DNA of 48,241 bases from a bacterium (GCA_040754625.1 JBFMCF010000128.1:1-48241); one strand, 5' to 3'. Counted from the first letter of the stretch, positions 15,824 through 24,448 are shown. Numbers and translations: made by a program. The notes: generated from the sequence alone by a model not told the origin.

Positions 15824-16375
15824 TTATTCCTTGTTATATTTGGCTGTTATAACAAACCTCACCAAATCGTTTTCTTCAATTTCCACGTTACTGTGCTCTG
15901 ATAAAAATACATCTTTAAAATAACCGGATAATTGAAGGTTATCAACAAATTTCACGATATCGTCAATTGTCTTTGCCAAACCGATAATCTTGATGTTATT
16001 TTCGGCAAAAGAAGGTATTATTTCAGTAATACTTATTTCATCAGGGGTGCGCTCTTCAAGATGATAAATAAGCCCTGTCCATGAAAATTCCTGTTTTTCT
16101 ATTAAGGTGTTAACATAATTCACTTTTTTTGATAAAGCTTTTAAATCTTTTTCTGACAGCCCCTTTTCATTAATTATCCGCCCTGTTTTTTCCAATTCTT
16201 TATTCAAATTAGAATTTCTTTCATTCAAAACAGTTAATTGCTTTTCATAATTATAGACCAATTTATAGTTATAAAATACCGCGCCTGATATCAGGAAAAA
16301 AATCCCGGCATAAAAAATAACAATAACTGACTTTTTCTCATACCGGTGCTGGGATAAATTTATTTCCAAATGCAT
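15824..16375 (-). CDS. pilN: PilN-like inner-membrane assembly protein
   Basis: A 183-residue protein. The cytoplasmic N-terminal stretch HLEINLSQHRYEKK resembles the PilN motif (INLLP-like) that binds PilM; a TM helix covers about 17-35, then a coiled coil and a C-terminal ferredoxin-like domain (IKIIGLAKTIDDIVKFVDNL). It ends exactly where pilO begins and starts 8 bp after pilM. Confidence 0.85.
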   Translation of the reverse strand: MHLEINLSQHRYEKKSVIVIFYAGIFFLISGAVFYNYKLVYNYEKQLTVLNERNSNLNKELEKTGRIINEKGLSEKDLKALSKKVNYVNTLIEKQEFSWTGLIYHLEERTPDEISITEIIPSFAENNIKIIGLAKTIDDIVKFVDNLQLSGYFKDVFLSEHSNVEIEENDLVRFVITAKYNKE

Positions 16376-16382
16376 GTTTTAC

Positions 16383-17456
16383 CTATATCAATAACCCGGT
16401 GGCCGAAGCATAATTTGACATACAGCCTGGTTCTTTACTTTGCACAAAATTTATTTCGTCTGTCTGATTAATCTTAAAAGTATCCAGATTAAAAATATTT
16501 TTAAAAAATATATTAATATTTTTAAATTCCGCGCTCCCGCCTGCCAGAAAAATCTTTTCTACCGCGCCTCCGCCTGCCTTATTTTTATAGTATTGCAAAG
16601 ACGCGGATATTTCCCTCGCAAGATTTCCCTGCGCCGGTTTAATCGAGCTGAAATTGTCAAGCAAACCCATTTCTATTAATTTGGAAACATCAATGTCTCC
16701 GGGGAAAAACACATCTTTCATTTTTTTACTTTCCGCGTCCTCCCAGCTTATCGAAAAATGGTCTTTAATCCTTGTTGTAAAATCTCTCCCGCCTGTATCA
16801 ACCGGGCGGAAAAAATCAAGTTTCCGGTTTTTTATAATTAATAAAGTCGTTACCTGGTGGCCAAAATTTATTATAAGATAACTACCGCCGCCTTTTTCAA
16901 CAAAATTAAAAAAATTAACCAGCCCAAAAGAGCTTAAAACTACTGAAACAGGTTTTAATCCGGACTGCCTTAATGATTCTTCATACTCTGCCAGAATATT
17001 CTTATTAACCAGCACCGCAAAAAGCTTATTAAACTCTTTCTTGTCTTTTGTCTCTTTTTCCAAAACCTGGTAATCAACCGCGAAATTTTTGTCCAGATTG
17101 AGATCTGCTTCCTTCTTCAATTTCCATATAATAAGCTCTTTCGCGTCTTCCCTTTCAGCCGGCACGTTCTCCAATTCCAGAAAGACGCTCCGTCCGCAGG
17201 TATCAGGCATACCGATTGCTATTTCTTTATCATATACTCCGGTCTTAAGAAATAATTCTTTTATTTTTTCCGTAAAAACTTTTTTATCACGGATATTCCC
17301 GTTAACAAAACTGCCCCGGATTAAATCCCCGGGCAGAAGTATATTCCCGGAATTTATAATTTTTATTTTTTTGCCCCGTTTTATTTTAATTAATTTAATG
17401 CTATGGCTGCCGATATCAAGCCCGACTGAAATATCTTTTGGGGTCAAAAAAAACAT
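16383..17456 (-). CDS. pilM: PilM actin-like ATPase of type IV pilus/type II secretion machinery
   Basis: A 357-residue cytoplasmic protein of the actin/FtsA fold. Residues about 10-25 (SVGLDIGSHSIKLIKI) are phosphate-1; LIINFGHQVTTLLII is phosphate-2; IFLAGGSAEFKNI is the adenosine loop. PilM binds the PilN tail on the inner face. GGAG is positioned before the ATG. It is first of pilMNOQ, and separated from gspE by a palindromic repeat. Confidence 0.93.
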   Translation of the reverse strand: MFFLTPKDISVGLDIGSHSIKLIKIKRGKKIKIINSGNILLPGDLIRGSFVNGNIRDKKVFTEKIKELFLKTGVYDKEIAIGMPDTCGRSVFLELENVPAEREDAKELIIWKLKKEADLNLDKNFAVDYQVLEKETKDKKEFNKLFAVLVNKNILAEYEESLRQSGLKPVSVVLSSFGLVNFFNFVEKGGGSYLIINFGHQVTTLLIIKNRKLDFFRPVDTGGRDFTTRIKDHFSISWEDAESKKMKDVFFPGDIDVSKLIEMGLLDNFSSIKPAQGNLAREISASLQYYKNKAGGGAVEKIFLAGGSAEFKNINIFFKNIFNLDTFKINQTDEINFVQSKEPGCMSNYASATGLLI

Positions 17457-17471
17457 ATTTCTCCATTATTA

Positions 17472-17533
17472 GCAGGGGCAACTCTTGCGGCTGCCCGATA
17501 TTTTTCTTTGGGCAGGGCAAGCCCTGCCCCTAC
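17472..17533. repeat. Palindromic element between gspE/pilB and pilM
   Basis: Two GC-rich inverted pairs: one around GCAGGGGC...GCTGCCC and a stronger palindrome GGGCAGGGC-aa-GCCCTGCCC (17510-17529) followed by CTAC. The CCCCTAC end is shared with the elements at 6475 and 44763. It sits directly after the gspE stop; it could attenuate transcription into pilM. Confidence 0.75.
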
Positions 17534-17534
17534 C

Positions 17535-19409
17535 TTACTCCACAAACGTCACCCTGTTAACCTCTTTGAGCGTGGTTTCTCCGTCAAACACTTTCTTTAA
17601 TGCCGCTTCGCGCAGGAAGACCATGCCTTCCTCTTTCGCCTTAAGTTTTATCTCTGAAAACGGCTTTTTTTCTAAAATCATTTCTTTAATATTATCGGAA
17701 AGATGTATCAATTCAAAAATGGCCTTTCTTCCGAAATAACCTGTCCAATTGCAATGTTCACAGCCTTTTCCCTTATAGAATTTCCTGCCTGCCGCATAAG
17801 TTAAATCAATCCCCGAATCCAGCAGTTCCTTTTCCGGAATCTTAATAGAAACTTTACAATGGCGGCAAATGCTCCTTACAAGCCTTTGTGCAATCATACA
17901 ATTCAGCGCGGAAACAAAATTATACGGCTCTATCCCCATGTTAATCAGCCGCGTAATAACATCAACAACGTTATTCGCGTGTATTGTGCTGAATACCAGG
18001 TGACCGGTTAACGCTGATTGGACCGCAATCTGGGCTGTCTCAGGGTCACGGATTTCTCCAACCATTATTTTGTCCGGGTCATGCCTCAAAATAGAACGCA
18101 GTCCTCTCGCAAAGGTAAGCCCCTTTTTTTCATTAACAGGAACCTGTGTTACTCCTGATAACTGGTATTCAATGGGGTCTTCAATAGTAATTATCTTTTC
18201 CTCCGGCGTATATATCGCGGAAATTGCCGCGTAAAGGGTCGTGGTTTTTCCGCTCCCGGTGGGCCCGGTAACCAGTATCATGCCATAGGGTTTTATTATT
18301 TCTTTCTTGAATCTTTCCAATTCTTCAGGGTCAAACCCAAGGCTTGTTAAATCCAGGTCCAGCGCTATTTTATCCAATATGCGGATAACCACATTTTCTC
18401 CAAAATTACCGGGAATAACCGAAACCCGGAAATCAATGTTTCGCCCTTCATATCTGATTTTAAAACGCCCGTCCTGGGGAATCCTTTTTTCCGCGATATT
18501 CAATTCTGACATTATCTTAATTCTTGAAACTATCACTTCATGGAATTTCTTGGCCATTTTTTCCATCGCCGGGTAAAGCACTCCGTCTATCCTGTATTTC
18601 ACGCTTATATCTTCCTCTCTCGCTTCAACATGGATGTCGCTTGCCCTCTTTCTGATAGCATTATTAATAATGGAATCAACCATTTTAATTACAGGATTGT
18701 TTTTATCTTCCAATTCTGTAATATTTTCCTCTTTTTTTTCTTCTTCCCCGTCTTCTTTTATTATATGCATCCCTAAATCTTCCGCCATTTCCTGCAGGAC
18801 ATTGGATTTATTTTCAAAATTCTCTAAAATATTTTTAATCGCCCTTTCCGTGCTGACCACAAGTTTTATCTGCGTACCCAGCAATATTTTCAATTCATCA
18901 AGCAATACAAGATTAGCCGGGTCAGAAACCGCGATAGTTAAAACATTGCCTTCTTTTTTGTATGGAATAAATAAATAATCCCGCATTTTCTCCACTGTAA
19001 TTTCTTTAAACAGCCCTTTATCAACAAAAAAATTTTCCAGGGAAATATATTCCAAACCTTGTTGTTTTGCCAGCGCTTTTGCCACCTGTTCATCGTTAAC
19101 CAAGTTTTCTTCCAGTAAAATTTCCGTCAACTGTCCTTTCCCGTTTTTTTGTTTCGTCAAAGCCTTTTCCAGTTGAGTTTGGGAAATTACTCCGTCTTCA
19201 ACTAATATTTCCCCTACATTTCTGCCTGAGTATATTCCAAAAATAGATTTTTCCAGTTTTTTCTTGTCGATAAGATTATTTATAACCAGAATCTCGCCCA
19301 ATCTCCCTCCTGTCTTCTCCTGCTCTTTTAAAGCTGTCTCAAGACCGTCACTGGAAATTGCTTTAATATCCAATAAATGCTTAATCCACCTGGAATTTTT
19401 GTCTTCCAT
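17535..19409 (-). CDS. pilB: GspE/PilB-type secretion ATPase
   Basis: A 624-residue hexameric ATPase that drives pilus/pseudopilus assembly. The N-terminal 130 residues hold about three MshEN-like repeats (GEILV...LEKAL...Q), then a linker. The ATPase core has Walker A GPTGSGKTT (382-390), Asp box GHLVFSTIHAN and Walker B IMVGEIRD (448-455). C515, C518, C550 and C553 make the tetracysteine zinc site typical of GspE and PilB. Whether it serves a pilus or a type II system cannot be decided without the platform protein, which is not in this window. Confidence 0.95.
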   Translation of the reverse strand: MEDKNSRWIKHLLDIKAISSDGLETALKEQEKTGGRLGEILVINNLIDKKKLEKSIFGIYSGRNVGEILVEDGVISQTQLEKALTKQKNGKGQLTEILLEENLVNDEQVAKALAKQQGLEYISLENFFVDKGLFKEITVEKMRDYLFIPYKKEGNVLTIAVSDPANLVLLDELKILLGTQIKLVVSTERAIKNILENFENKSNVLQEMAEDLGMHIIKEDGEEEKKEENITELEDKNNPVIKMVDSIINNAIRKRASDIHVEAREEDISVKYRIDGVLYPAMEKMAKKFHEVIVSRIKIMSELNIAEKRIPQDGRFKIRYEGRNIDFRVSVIPGNFGENVVIRILDKIALDLDLTSLGFDPEELERFKKEIIKPYGMILVTGPTGSGKTTTLYAAISAIYTPEEKIITIEDPIEYQLSGVTQVPVNEKKGLTFARGLRSILRHDPDKIMVGEIRDPETAQIAVQSALTGHLVFSTIHANNVVDVITRLINMGIEPYNFVSALNCMIAQRLVRSICRHCKVSIKIPEKELLDSGIDLTYAAGRKFYKGKGCEHCNWTGYFGRKAIFELIHLSDNIKEMILEKKPFSEIKLKAKEEGMVFLREAALKKVFDGETTLKEVNRVTFVE

Positions 19410-19413
19410 AATT

Positions 19414-19881
19414 TCAGCCTTTCTTTTTTGTTACCGCTTCCCAGAACATTACCGCCAATCCCGCGAGGCTCGTGCTTATAACACCGGCAATAACACAGGT
19501 TAACGCTATAGAAAGAGCGAGGTTAAAATCTTTTTCCAGAAAAAACCCGAATAACCCGCCTAATACACCGGAAAAAATACCCGCGCCGAGCATGCTGACC
19601 GCTGAGTCAAGTGTTCTTTCAATAACATTCCTCCTGAAAATTTTTTTATTTTCTCCCATTAGAAGCCTCATCAGAATAAAACCTGTTGTTAAACCTATTA
19701 TCCCTCCTGCCACGCCGCCCTTCAGCTCGGAAGTATAGACTGTACTGATTACAGAACCAAAGACTGTAAAAATCACCGTGATGGTCTGGAAAAGACGGTA
19801 ACGTTCCGGACCTGTTACCTGTTTCGCGTCAACCCTTGGGAGAACGGTTTGGACTTTAGAATCTTCCTGAGTTTGAGGCAT
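19414..19881 (-). CDS. Four-TM membrane protein of unknown function
   Basis: A 155-residue protein with a soluble N-terminus (about 35 residues) and four Gly/Ala-rich hydrophobic segments at roughly 33-50, 57-73, 92-112 and 120-146. No motif or charge within the helices suggests an enzyme. AAAGGAG lies before the ATG and gspE follows after 4 bp, so it belongs to the secretion transcript. Family not recognised. Confidence 0.75.
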   Translation of the reverse strand: MPQTQEDSKVQTVLPRVDAKQVTGPERYRLFQTITVIFTVFGSVISTVYTSELKGGVAGGIIGLTTGFILMRLLMGENKKIFRRNVIERTLDSAVSMLGAGIFSGVLGGLFGFFLEKDFNLALSIALTCVIAGVISTSLAGLAVMFWEAVTKKKG

Positions 19882-19893
19882 ATCTGACTCCTT

Positions 19894-20259
19894 TCATTCA
19901 AGCTGGAAAGCATCTTTGATTAATTCAATTTTTTTAATATTAATTGAACCATTTTGATATAAAATAACCACAACATCAAATCTGCATGAAAAATCATTTA
20001 AGCTTTTTTTCTTCAGGTAAAACTGGGCTACCCGTATTATATTTTTCTTTTTCCGCCATCCAATGGAATCCTCAGGCGGGCACTGCCCTTCTTTTCTGCT
20101 GCGGACCTCCACAAATACCAGTGTTTCCCTGTCTAACGCTATTATATCAATTTCCTGGTGTTTGAAACGGAAATTTCTTTCAAGAATTTTATACCCTTCG
20201 CGTGTTAATAAGTTACAGGCCTCCTCTTCGGCGAAATTTCCTTTTTGCTGCTTTTCCAT
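19894..20259 (-). CDS. yraN: YraN family (UPF0102) nuclease-like protein
   Basis: A 121-residue protein with the PD-(D/E)XK-like core of the YraN family: N-terminal KGNFAEEEACNLL helix, then HQEIDIIALD and LVFVEVRSRK giving E/D-x-D...E-V-K/R, followed by the RKKKNIIRVAQFYL helix. Length and position after rnhB fit the common bacterial arrangement. Its exact role (resolvase-like DNA processing has been proposed for relatives) is not settled. Confidence 0.9.
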   Translation of the reverse strand: MEKQQKGNFAEEEACNLLTREGYKILERNFRFKHQEIDIIALDRETLVFVEVRSRKEGQCPPEDSIGWRKKKNIIRVAQFYLKKKSLNDFSCRFDVVVILYQNGSINIKKIELIKDAFQLE

Positions 20260-20280
20260 ATCATCACCTTACTAAATGCC

Positions 20281-20361
20281 ATGAAACGTGAATCGTTAAA
20301 TGTAAATATAATACTATCCACTATTTACTATTTACTATTTACTATTTACATTTCACGTTCC
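20281..20361. repeat. Heptamer array spanning the rnhB stop and the rnhB-yraN gap
   Basis: Four perfect ACTATTT units (20320-20347) continue as ACATTTC and ACGTTCC, and a matching complementary-style array (GAAACGT, GAATCGT, TAAATGT) lies at 20283-20303. The last codons of rnhB (VEREM and stop) are within the array. Confidence 0.8.
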
Positions 20362-20963
20362 ACCGTTTCCTTCACAGGCTGGTAACTTCTCCTGTGAATC
20401 GGGCACGGGCCATGTTTTTTTAATGATAAAAGGTGTTCCTTTGTTCCGTAGCCTTTGTGGTTTATAAAATTATATTCAGGCCAGAGCTTATGATATTCAT
20501 CCATCAGCCTGTCCCTGGTTACTTTTGCTATTATTGAAGCGGAGGATATTGTAAATGAAAGAGAATCCCCCCTGATTACGGGGATTTGGGGAATGCCTAT
20601 TTGCGGTATTTTTTCTCCATCTACCAAAAGGCAGCCGGGCTTTATTTCAAGGCTTTTTATCGCCTTCTTCATTGCCAAAAAACACGCCTGTCTGACATTT
20701 ATCCGGTCTACCACATTTTCATCCACCCTGCCTAAACCTAAAGTCAGGGCTTTGTTTTTAATTATGTCAAACAATTCCTCCCTTTTACGGGGAGAAAGCT
20801 TTTTGGAATCATCAATTTCTTCCAGATAGAATTCCTTCGGAAGTATTAAAGCGCACGCGACAACAGGCCCGGCTAACGGGCCGCGCCCGACTTCATCGAC
20901 ACCGGCAATAAAATTACAGCCTTTTGACCAGACTAATTTTTCATAAAAGAGATTATTTTTCAA
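20346..20963 (-). CDS. rnhB: Ribonuclease HII
   Basis: About 205 residues; removes ribonucleotides from DNA/RNA hybrids. The catalytic motif FIAGVDEVGRGPLAGPVV is intact (Asp-Glu pair), with LLVDG, SASIIAKVTRDRLM and HKGYGTKEHL downstream. The initiation codon is most likely the TTG at 20963: AAGGGGG lies 6 nt before it, whereas the TTG two codons earlier touches that site. The C-terminal residues ETVEREM come from the adjoining repeat array. Confidence 0.93.
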   Translation of the reverse strand: MKNNLFYEKLVWSKGCNFIAGVDEVGRGPLAGPVVACALILPKEFYLEEIDDSKKLSPRKREELFDIIKNKALTLGLGRVDENVVDRINVRQACFLAMKKAIKSLEIKPGCLLVDGEKIPQIGIPQIPVIRGDSLSFTISSASIIAKVTRDRLMDEYHKLWPEYNFINHKGYGTKEHLLSLKKHGPCPIHRRSYQPVKETVEREM

Positions 20964-20985
20964 AAACAACCCCCTTGGTTATCGG

Positions 20986-21021
20986 CTCCAGGGTCAAGGA
21001 TCCAGGATCTTCACCCTGGAG
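20986..21021. repeat. Hairpin with heptamer-like interior between rplS and rnhB
   Basis: CTCCAGGGT (20986-20994) pairs with ACCCTGGAG (21013-21021), a 9-bp stem. The interior has 7-nt units CCAGGGT, CAAGGAT, CCAGGAT. No T-run follows on either strand, so it is not a classic terminator. Confidence 0.6.
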
Positions 21022-21049
21022 ACCTAAAGCCTTTAGCATGGAACTACTT

Positions 21050-21577
21050 TTAAACCTTTTCAGTTTCCTTTTTCGACTTCTCTTTTGCGGCTTTTTTCGT
21101 TTTTTTCTTGACTTCAGTTTTTACTTTCGCGCTTTCTTCCGCTTTCGTTTCTTCTTTCGCCTTATCTTTTTCAATTTCACCAGATTGCACCTCTGCTTTT
21201 ACTTCGGGTAAAGCCCCTTTCGACTGCAAATCTTCTTCGAGTTTTTCTTTAATCCTTCCTTCTTTACGGGATTTTCCTCTCAAATAATATAGTTTCGACC
21301 TTTTTATCATTCCCTTTTTTACCAGTTCAATCTTTTCCAGGGAAGGTGAACAAATAAAAAATTTTCTTTCAACACCAACACCGTATGAAATTCTCCGGAC
21401 GGTAAAAGTCTCCTGTATTCCATGGTTCTCGCGGGAAATCACTATTCCTTCAAAGGCCTGGATCCTTTCCTTATCTCCCTCGACAATTTTTAAATAAACC
21501 TTTATGGTATCTCCCGGCCTAAAATCAGGGAAAACCCTTTTAGGCTGTTTACTTTCGATTATTTTCCTAAAATCCAT
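21050..21577 (-). CDS. rplS: Ribosomal protein bL19 with long charged C-terminal extension
   Basis: About 175 residues. The first 115 are normal bL19: [52 protein letters not shown] and [15 protein letters not shown]. The remaining ~60 residues are an unusual Lys/Glu/Ala tail, probably disordered. Start 21577 (MDFRKII) has a GGAGG site 8 nt before it; the more upstream Met lacks one. Gene order trmD-rplS is conserved in bacteria. Confidence 0.95.
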   Translation of the reverse strand: MDFRKIIESKQPKRVFPDFRPGDTIKVYLKIVEGDKERIQAFEGIVISRENHGIQETFTVRRISYGVGVERKFFICSPSLEKIELVKKGMIKRSKLYYLRGKSRKEGRIKEKLEEDLQSKGALPEVKAEVQSGEIEKDKAKEETKAEESAKVKTEVKKKTKKAAKEKSKKETEKV

Positions 21578-21637
21578 GACTAATTTCCTCCATTTTTTTA
21601 TCATCCTGCTAATTATTTTTTATCAGCCATAAGCCGG

Positions 21638-22315
21638 TCACTTTGTGAATAGATCTTTCCTTTTCTTCAAAGTTTCCCGTATACTCTGCTTTTTCCTCCA
21701 TGATTCTATCTCCTTATGGTTACCCGATAAAAGAACATCCGGGACCCGCATTTTCCTGAATTCCCGGGGCCTTGTATATTGGGGATATTCCAGTAACCCA
21801 TCGCTAAAAGATTCATTTTTTACGGAATCTTCGCTTCCAAGCACTCCCGGGACAAACCGCACAACCGAATCGATTAAAACCATCGCGGGCAATTCGCCGC
21901 CTGTGAGAATAAAATCTCCGATTGAAATCTCTTCATCAATAAATTCTTTTACTCTCTCGTCAATTCCTTCATAATGGCCGCATATCAAAATTAACCGTTT
22001 TTTCCTGCTTAAACCTTTTACTGATCGGACATCAAGCCTTTTCCCCCTGGGACTCAATAAAACCACCCATGTATCTTTTCTTTTATACTTAACCGCTTTC
22101 AAACATTCATAGATGGGTTCAACCTTCATAATCATTCCGGGGCCGCCGCCATAAGGATAATCATCAACCGTTTTGTGTTTATCTTTAGAATAATCCCTTA
22201 TGTTATGAACATCAATCTTAACCAGGCGTTTTTCCTGCGCCCTTTTAATTATACTCTCCCCGAGAACATTTTTAAACATATCAGGGAAAATCGTCAATAT
22301 TTCAAAATGGATCAT
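21638..22315 (-). CDS. trmD: tRNA (guanine-N1)-methyltransferase
   Basis: About 225 residues, SPOUT fold; methylates G37 of tRNA to prevent frameshifting. It has IHFEILTIFPDMF, DDYPYGGGPGMIMKVEPI, LLSPRGKRL, LICGHYEGIDERV, the knot loop EISIGDFILTGGELPAMVLID and YTRPREFR. Start 22315 (MIHFEIL) matches the family N-terminus; the reading frame remains open upstream but that stretch does not resemble TrmD. rimM, usually just upstream, is missing. Confidence 0.95.
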   Translation of the reverse strand: MIHFEILTIFPDMFKNVLGESIIKRAQEKRLVKIDVHNIRDYSKDKHKTVDDYPYGGGPGMIMKVEPIYECLKAVKYKRKDTWVVLLSPRGKRLDVRSVKGLSRKKRLILICGHYEGIDERVKEFIDEEISIGDFILTGGELPAMVLIDSVVRFVPGVLGSEDSVKNESFSDGLLEYPQYTRPREFRKMRVPDVLLSGNHKEIESWRKKQSIRETLKKRKDLFTK

Positions 22316-22490
22316 ACGAATTACCTTGGGAAACCTCCCCCGGAATTTTCTGCCGGATCTGTATCTATAATATATCCGGCCCTTTAGCAACAAAATTCCC
22401 TTGAAGCTCCGCATTAATGATACAGTGTTTCCCCTGGAATATTTACCTCAAATTTTCTATACCCTGCCGGGAAATTTATACCGGTAATTT

Positions 22491-22733
22491 TTAACGGGGC
22501 TTGTTTTTTAATAATAAATTTTTTACCGTATCCGAGGGCTTTGCTCCGACGCCAATCCAATAATTTATCCGGTCGATATTAAGCTTAATATCCGCAGGAT
22601 TTGTCAAAGGATTATAATAACCAAGTTCTTCAATAAATTTACCGCCTAACGCCCTGGTAGATTCCGCCGCCACAACACGAAAAAACGGCCTGTTCCTAGT
22701 ACCCATTCGTTTTAGTCTAATCTTTACCGCCAA
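22491..22733 (-). CDS. rpsP: Ribosomal protein bS16
   Basis: An 80-residue protein with VKIRLKRMGTRNRPFFRVVAAES and IEELGYYNPLTNP, diagnostic of bS16. The start codon is TTG, balanced by a near-perfect AAGGAGGTGATC ribosome site 4-8 nt upstream, the longest Shine-Dalgarno in the window. It follows ffh, the typical ffh-rpsP order. Confidence 0.95.
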   Translation of the reverse strand: MAVKIRLKRMGTRNRPFFRVVAAESTRALGGKFIEELGYYNPLTNPADIKLNIDRINYWIGVGAKPSDTVKNLLLKNKPR

Positions 22734-22759
22734 AAGTGATCACCTCCTTACTTATAACC

Positions 22760-22804
22760 GTTTAAACTGTTCAAACCGCTCAAACCGTTTAAACAGTTTA
22801 ACGA
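22760..22804. repeat. Nonamer tandem array between ffh and rpsP
   Basis: Five 9-nt units, each starting G[TC]T[TC]AAAC or alike: GTTTAAACT, GTTCAAACC, GCTCAAACC, GTTTAAACA, GTTTAACGA. It lies between the ffh stop and the strong rpsP ribosome site. The period differs from the 7-nt arrays elsewhere. Confidence 0.8.
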
Positions 22805-24136
22805 TTATCTATTCGCCATCATATTTTTCAAACCACCCATATCGAATTTATTGCCTTTGCCGAATTGTTTCATCATCTTTTTCATCTGTTCATAACGGTT
22901 AATCAGCTGATTTACCTGCTGGACCGTTGTCCCGCTGCCGTTTGCAATCCTTATACGGCGCGAGCCGTTTAAAATCCTCGGGTTTAATCTTTCTATTTTT
23001 GTCATGGAACTAAGTATCGCCTCCATAGCCTTCATATTGTTTTTTTCCGCCGCGCCGATGTTAATTTTATTGCCTAACCCCGGAATCAATTTAACTACCT
23101 GTTCCATCGCGCCTAATCTTTTCATATTTTTAAACTGTTCTCTCATATCTTCCAGCGTAAATTCATTTTTTCTAAACTTCTGTTCGAGTTTTTTCGCCTC
23201 GTCTTCAGAATAAATTTTTTCCACTTTTTCAGCCAGCGTAAAAATATCCCCCATTCCTAAAATCCGGCTGGCCATACGGTCCGGGTAAAACGAATCTAAA
23301 TCATCAAGCTTTTCACCGATACCGACAAACTTAATCGGGCGCTGGACAATGGAACGGAGCGAAAGCGCGGCACCTCCCCTCGCATCACCGTCAAGTTTTG
23401 TAAGAATCACGCCGTCAATCCCTAATAACGAATTAAACTCTTTCGCCGCGGCAACCGCCTGCTGGCCGGTCATAGAATCAACTACCAAAAGAATTTCATG
23501 GGGCGAAAGCCCTGCTTTTAATTCCCGCAACTCATTCATCATCTCTTCATCAATATGGAGGCGTCCCGCAGTATCAAGCAGCACACAATCATAATTATTT
23601 TCACGGGCATGTTTTAAACTATTTTTTGCGATATTTAAACAATTTCTACTTTCCTCCAGATAAACCGGGATATTGCAGGATTCCCCTAAAATTTTAAGCT
23701 GTTCCTGCGCCGCGGGACGGTATATATCCAGTCCAACCATAAGTGGGCGGTGCCCGTTTTTGGACAAATGGACCGCTAATTTCGCTGTCGTAGTAGTTTT
23801 ACCTGTTCCCTGGAGGCCTGTCATCATAATAACAGTCGGTAAACTATCCGCGAATTTTATTCTCGACACATTATCACCCATTAAATGGGTCAATTCATCC
23901 GCGACATACTTCATAACAAGCTGGGCCGGAGTAACACTGGAAAGGACCTCCTGCCCCAATGCCCTGGATTTTATCACCTCTATGAAATCTTTGGTCACCC
24001 TGTAATCAACATCCGCCTCGAGAAACGCGACCCTGATTTCTCTTAAAATATCTTCAATGTTCTTTTCATTCAGTTTGTTCTGGCCTAACAGCTTACGTGT
24101 AACATCCTGCAGGCGGTTTGACAAATTTTCAAACAT
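22805..24136 (-). CDS. ffh: Signal recognition particle protein Ffh
   Basis: A 443-residue SRP54 GTPase that targets nascent membrane proteins. The N domain (1-90) is followed by the G domain with GLQGTGKTTTTAKLA (G1), LDIYRPAAQEQL, LLDTAGRLHIDEEMM (G3), TKLDGDARGGAALS (G4) and FVGIGEKLDDL; the Met-rich M domain covers the last 120 residues with SRRIRIANGSGT, the SRP RNA-binding segment. No 4.5S RNA was recognised nearby. It overlaps ylxM by 8 bp. Confidence 0.97.
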   Translation of the reverse strand: MFENLSNRLQDVTRKLLGQNKLNEKNIEDILREIRVAFLEADVDYRVTKDFIEVIKSRALGQEVLSSVTPAQLVMKYVADELTHLMGDNVSRIKFADSLPTVIMMTGLQGTGKTTTTAKLAVHLSKNGHRPLMVGLDIYRPAAQEQLKILGESCNIPVYLEESRNCLNIAKNSLKHARENNYDCVLLDTAGRLHIDEEMMNELRELKAGLSPHEILLVVDSMTGQQAVAAAKEFNSLLGIDGVILTKLDGDARGGAALSLRSIVQRPIKFVGIGEKLDDLDSFYPDRMASRILGMGDIFTLAEKVEKIYSEDEAKKLEQKFRKNEFTLEDMREQFKNMKRLGAMEQVVKLIPGLGNKINIGAAEKNNMKAMEAILSSMTKIERLNPRILNGSRRIRIANGSGTTVQQVNQLINRYEQMKKMMKQFGKGNKFDMGGLKNMMANR

Positions 24137-24392
24137 TTTTCTTCCTTTTCATTTTGCTGAACTTATTATGATAAAGCTTCAAACTGGATTCGTATTTTTC
24201 CAAATCCTTCGTTATGTTTTTTATGCTGAAGTAGACTGCCTGTCTTGTCACTTTTAATTTTTCCGCAATCTCAGAAAGATTTAAATCGCAATTAAAATAA
24301 AGATTTGCCGCCTTCTGTTGTTTTTTAGTTAAAAGATTACCGTAAAAATCAAACAGCAGGCTGTTGCGGACTTGTTTATCTAAAGCTTTCAT
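24129..24392 (-). CDS. YlxM-like helix-turn-helix protein
   Basis: An 87-residue protein with LTKKQQKAANLYFNCDLNLSEIAEKLKVTRQAVYFSIKNI, a sigma-region-4-like helix-turn-helix found in the YlxM/p13 family. YlxM in Firmicutes and relatives is encoded just before ffh and affects SRP GTPase activity. The gene starts the long leftward block, with its own promoter and a 9-bp inverted repeat between promoter and ATG. It might bind that repeat (inference). Confidence 0.88.
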   Translation of the reverse strand: MKALDKQVRNSLLFDFYGNLLTKKQQKAANLYFNCDLNLSEIAEKLKVTRQAVYFSIKNITKDLEKYESSLKLYHNKFSKMKRKKNV

Positions 24393-24396
24393 AATT

Positions 24397-24448
24397 GTAA
24401 AGTAATTTTACTTTACACAAAGTATACAACAAAATTTATTTTTGTCAA
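24397..24448 (-). promoter_or_regulatory. ylxM-ffh promoter with operator-like inverted repeat
   Basis: Reading leftward: TTGACA (24443-24448), 16-nt spacer, TATACT (24421-24426). Transcription should begin near 24414, inside a perfect 9-bp inverted repeat GTAAAGTAA-tt-TTACTTTAC (24397-24416) that ends 4 bp before the ylxM ATG. Such placement fits an operator or an RNA hairpin at the extreme 5' end. Confidence 0.75.

Noticed and set aside
17510-17529. Terminator after gspE
   Set aside because: The palindrome is strong but no T-run follows on the minus strand and pilM continues in the same direction; more likely an inserted palindromic element.
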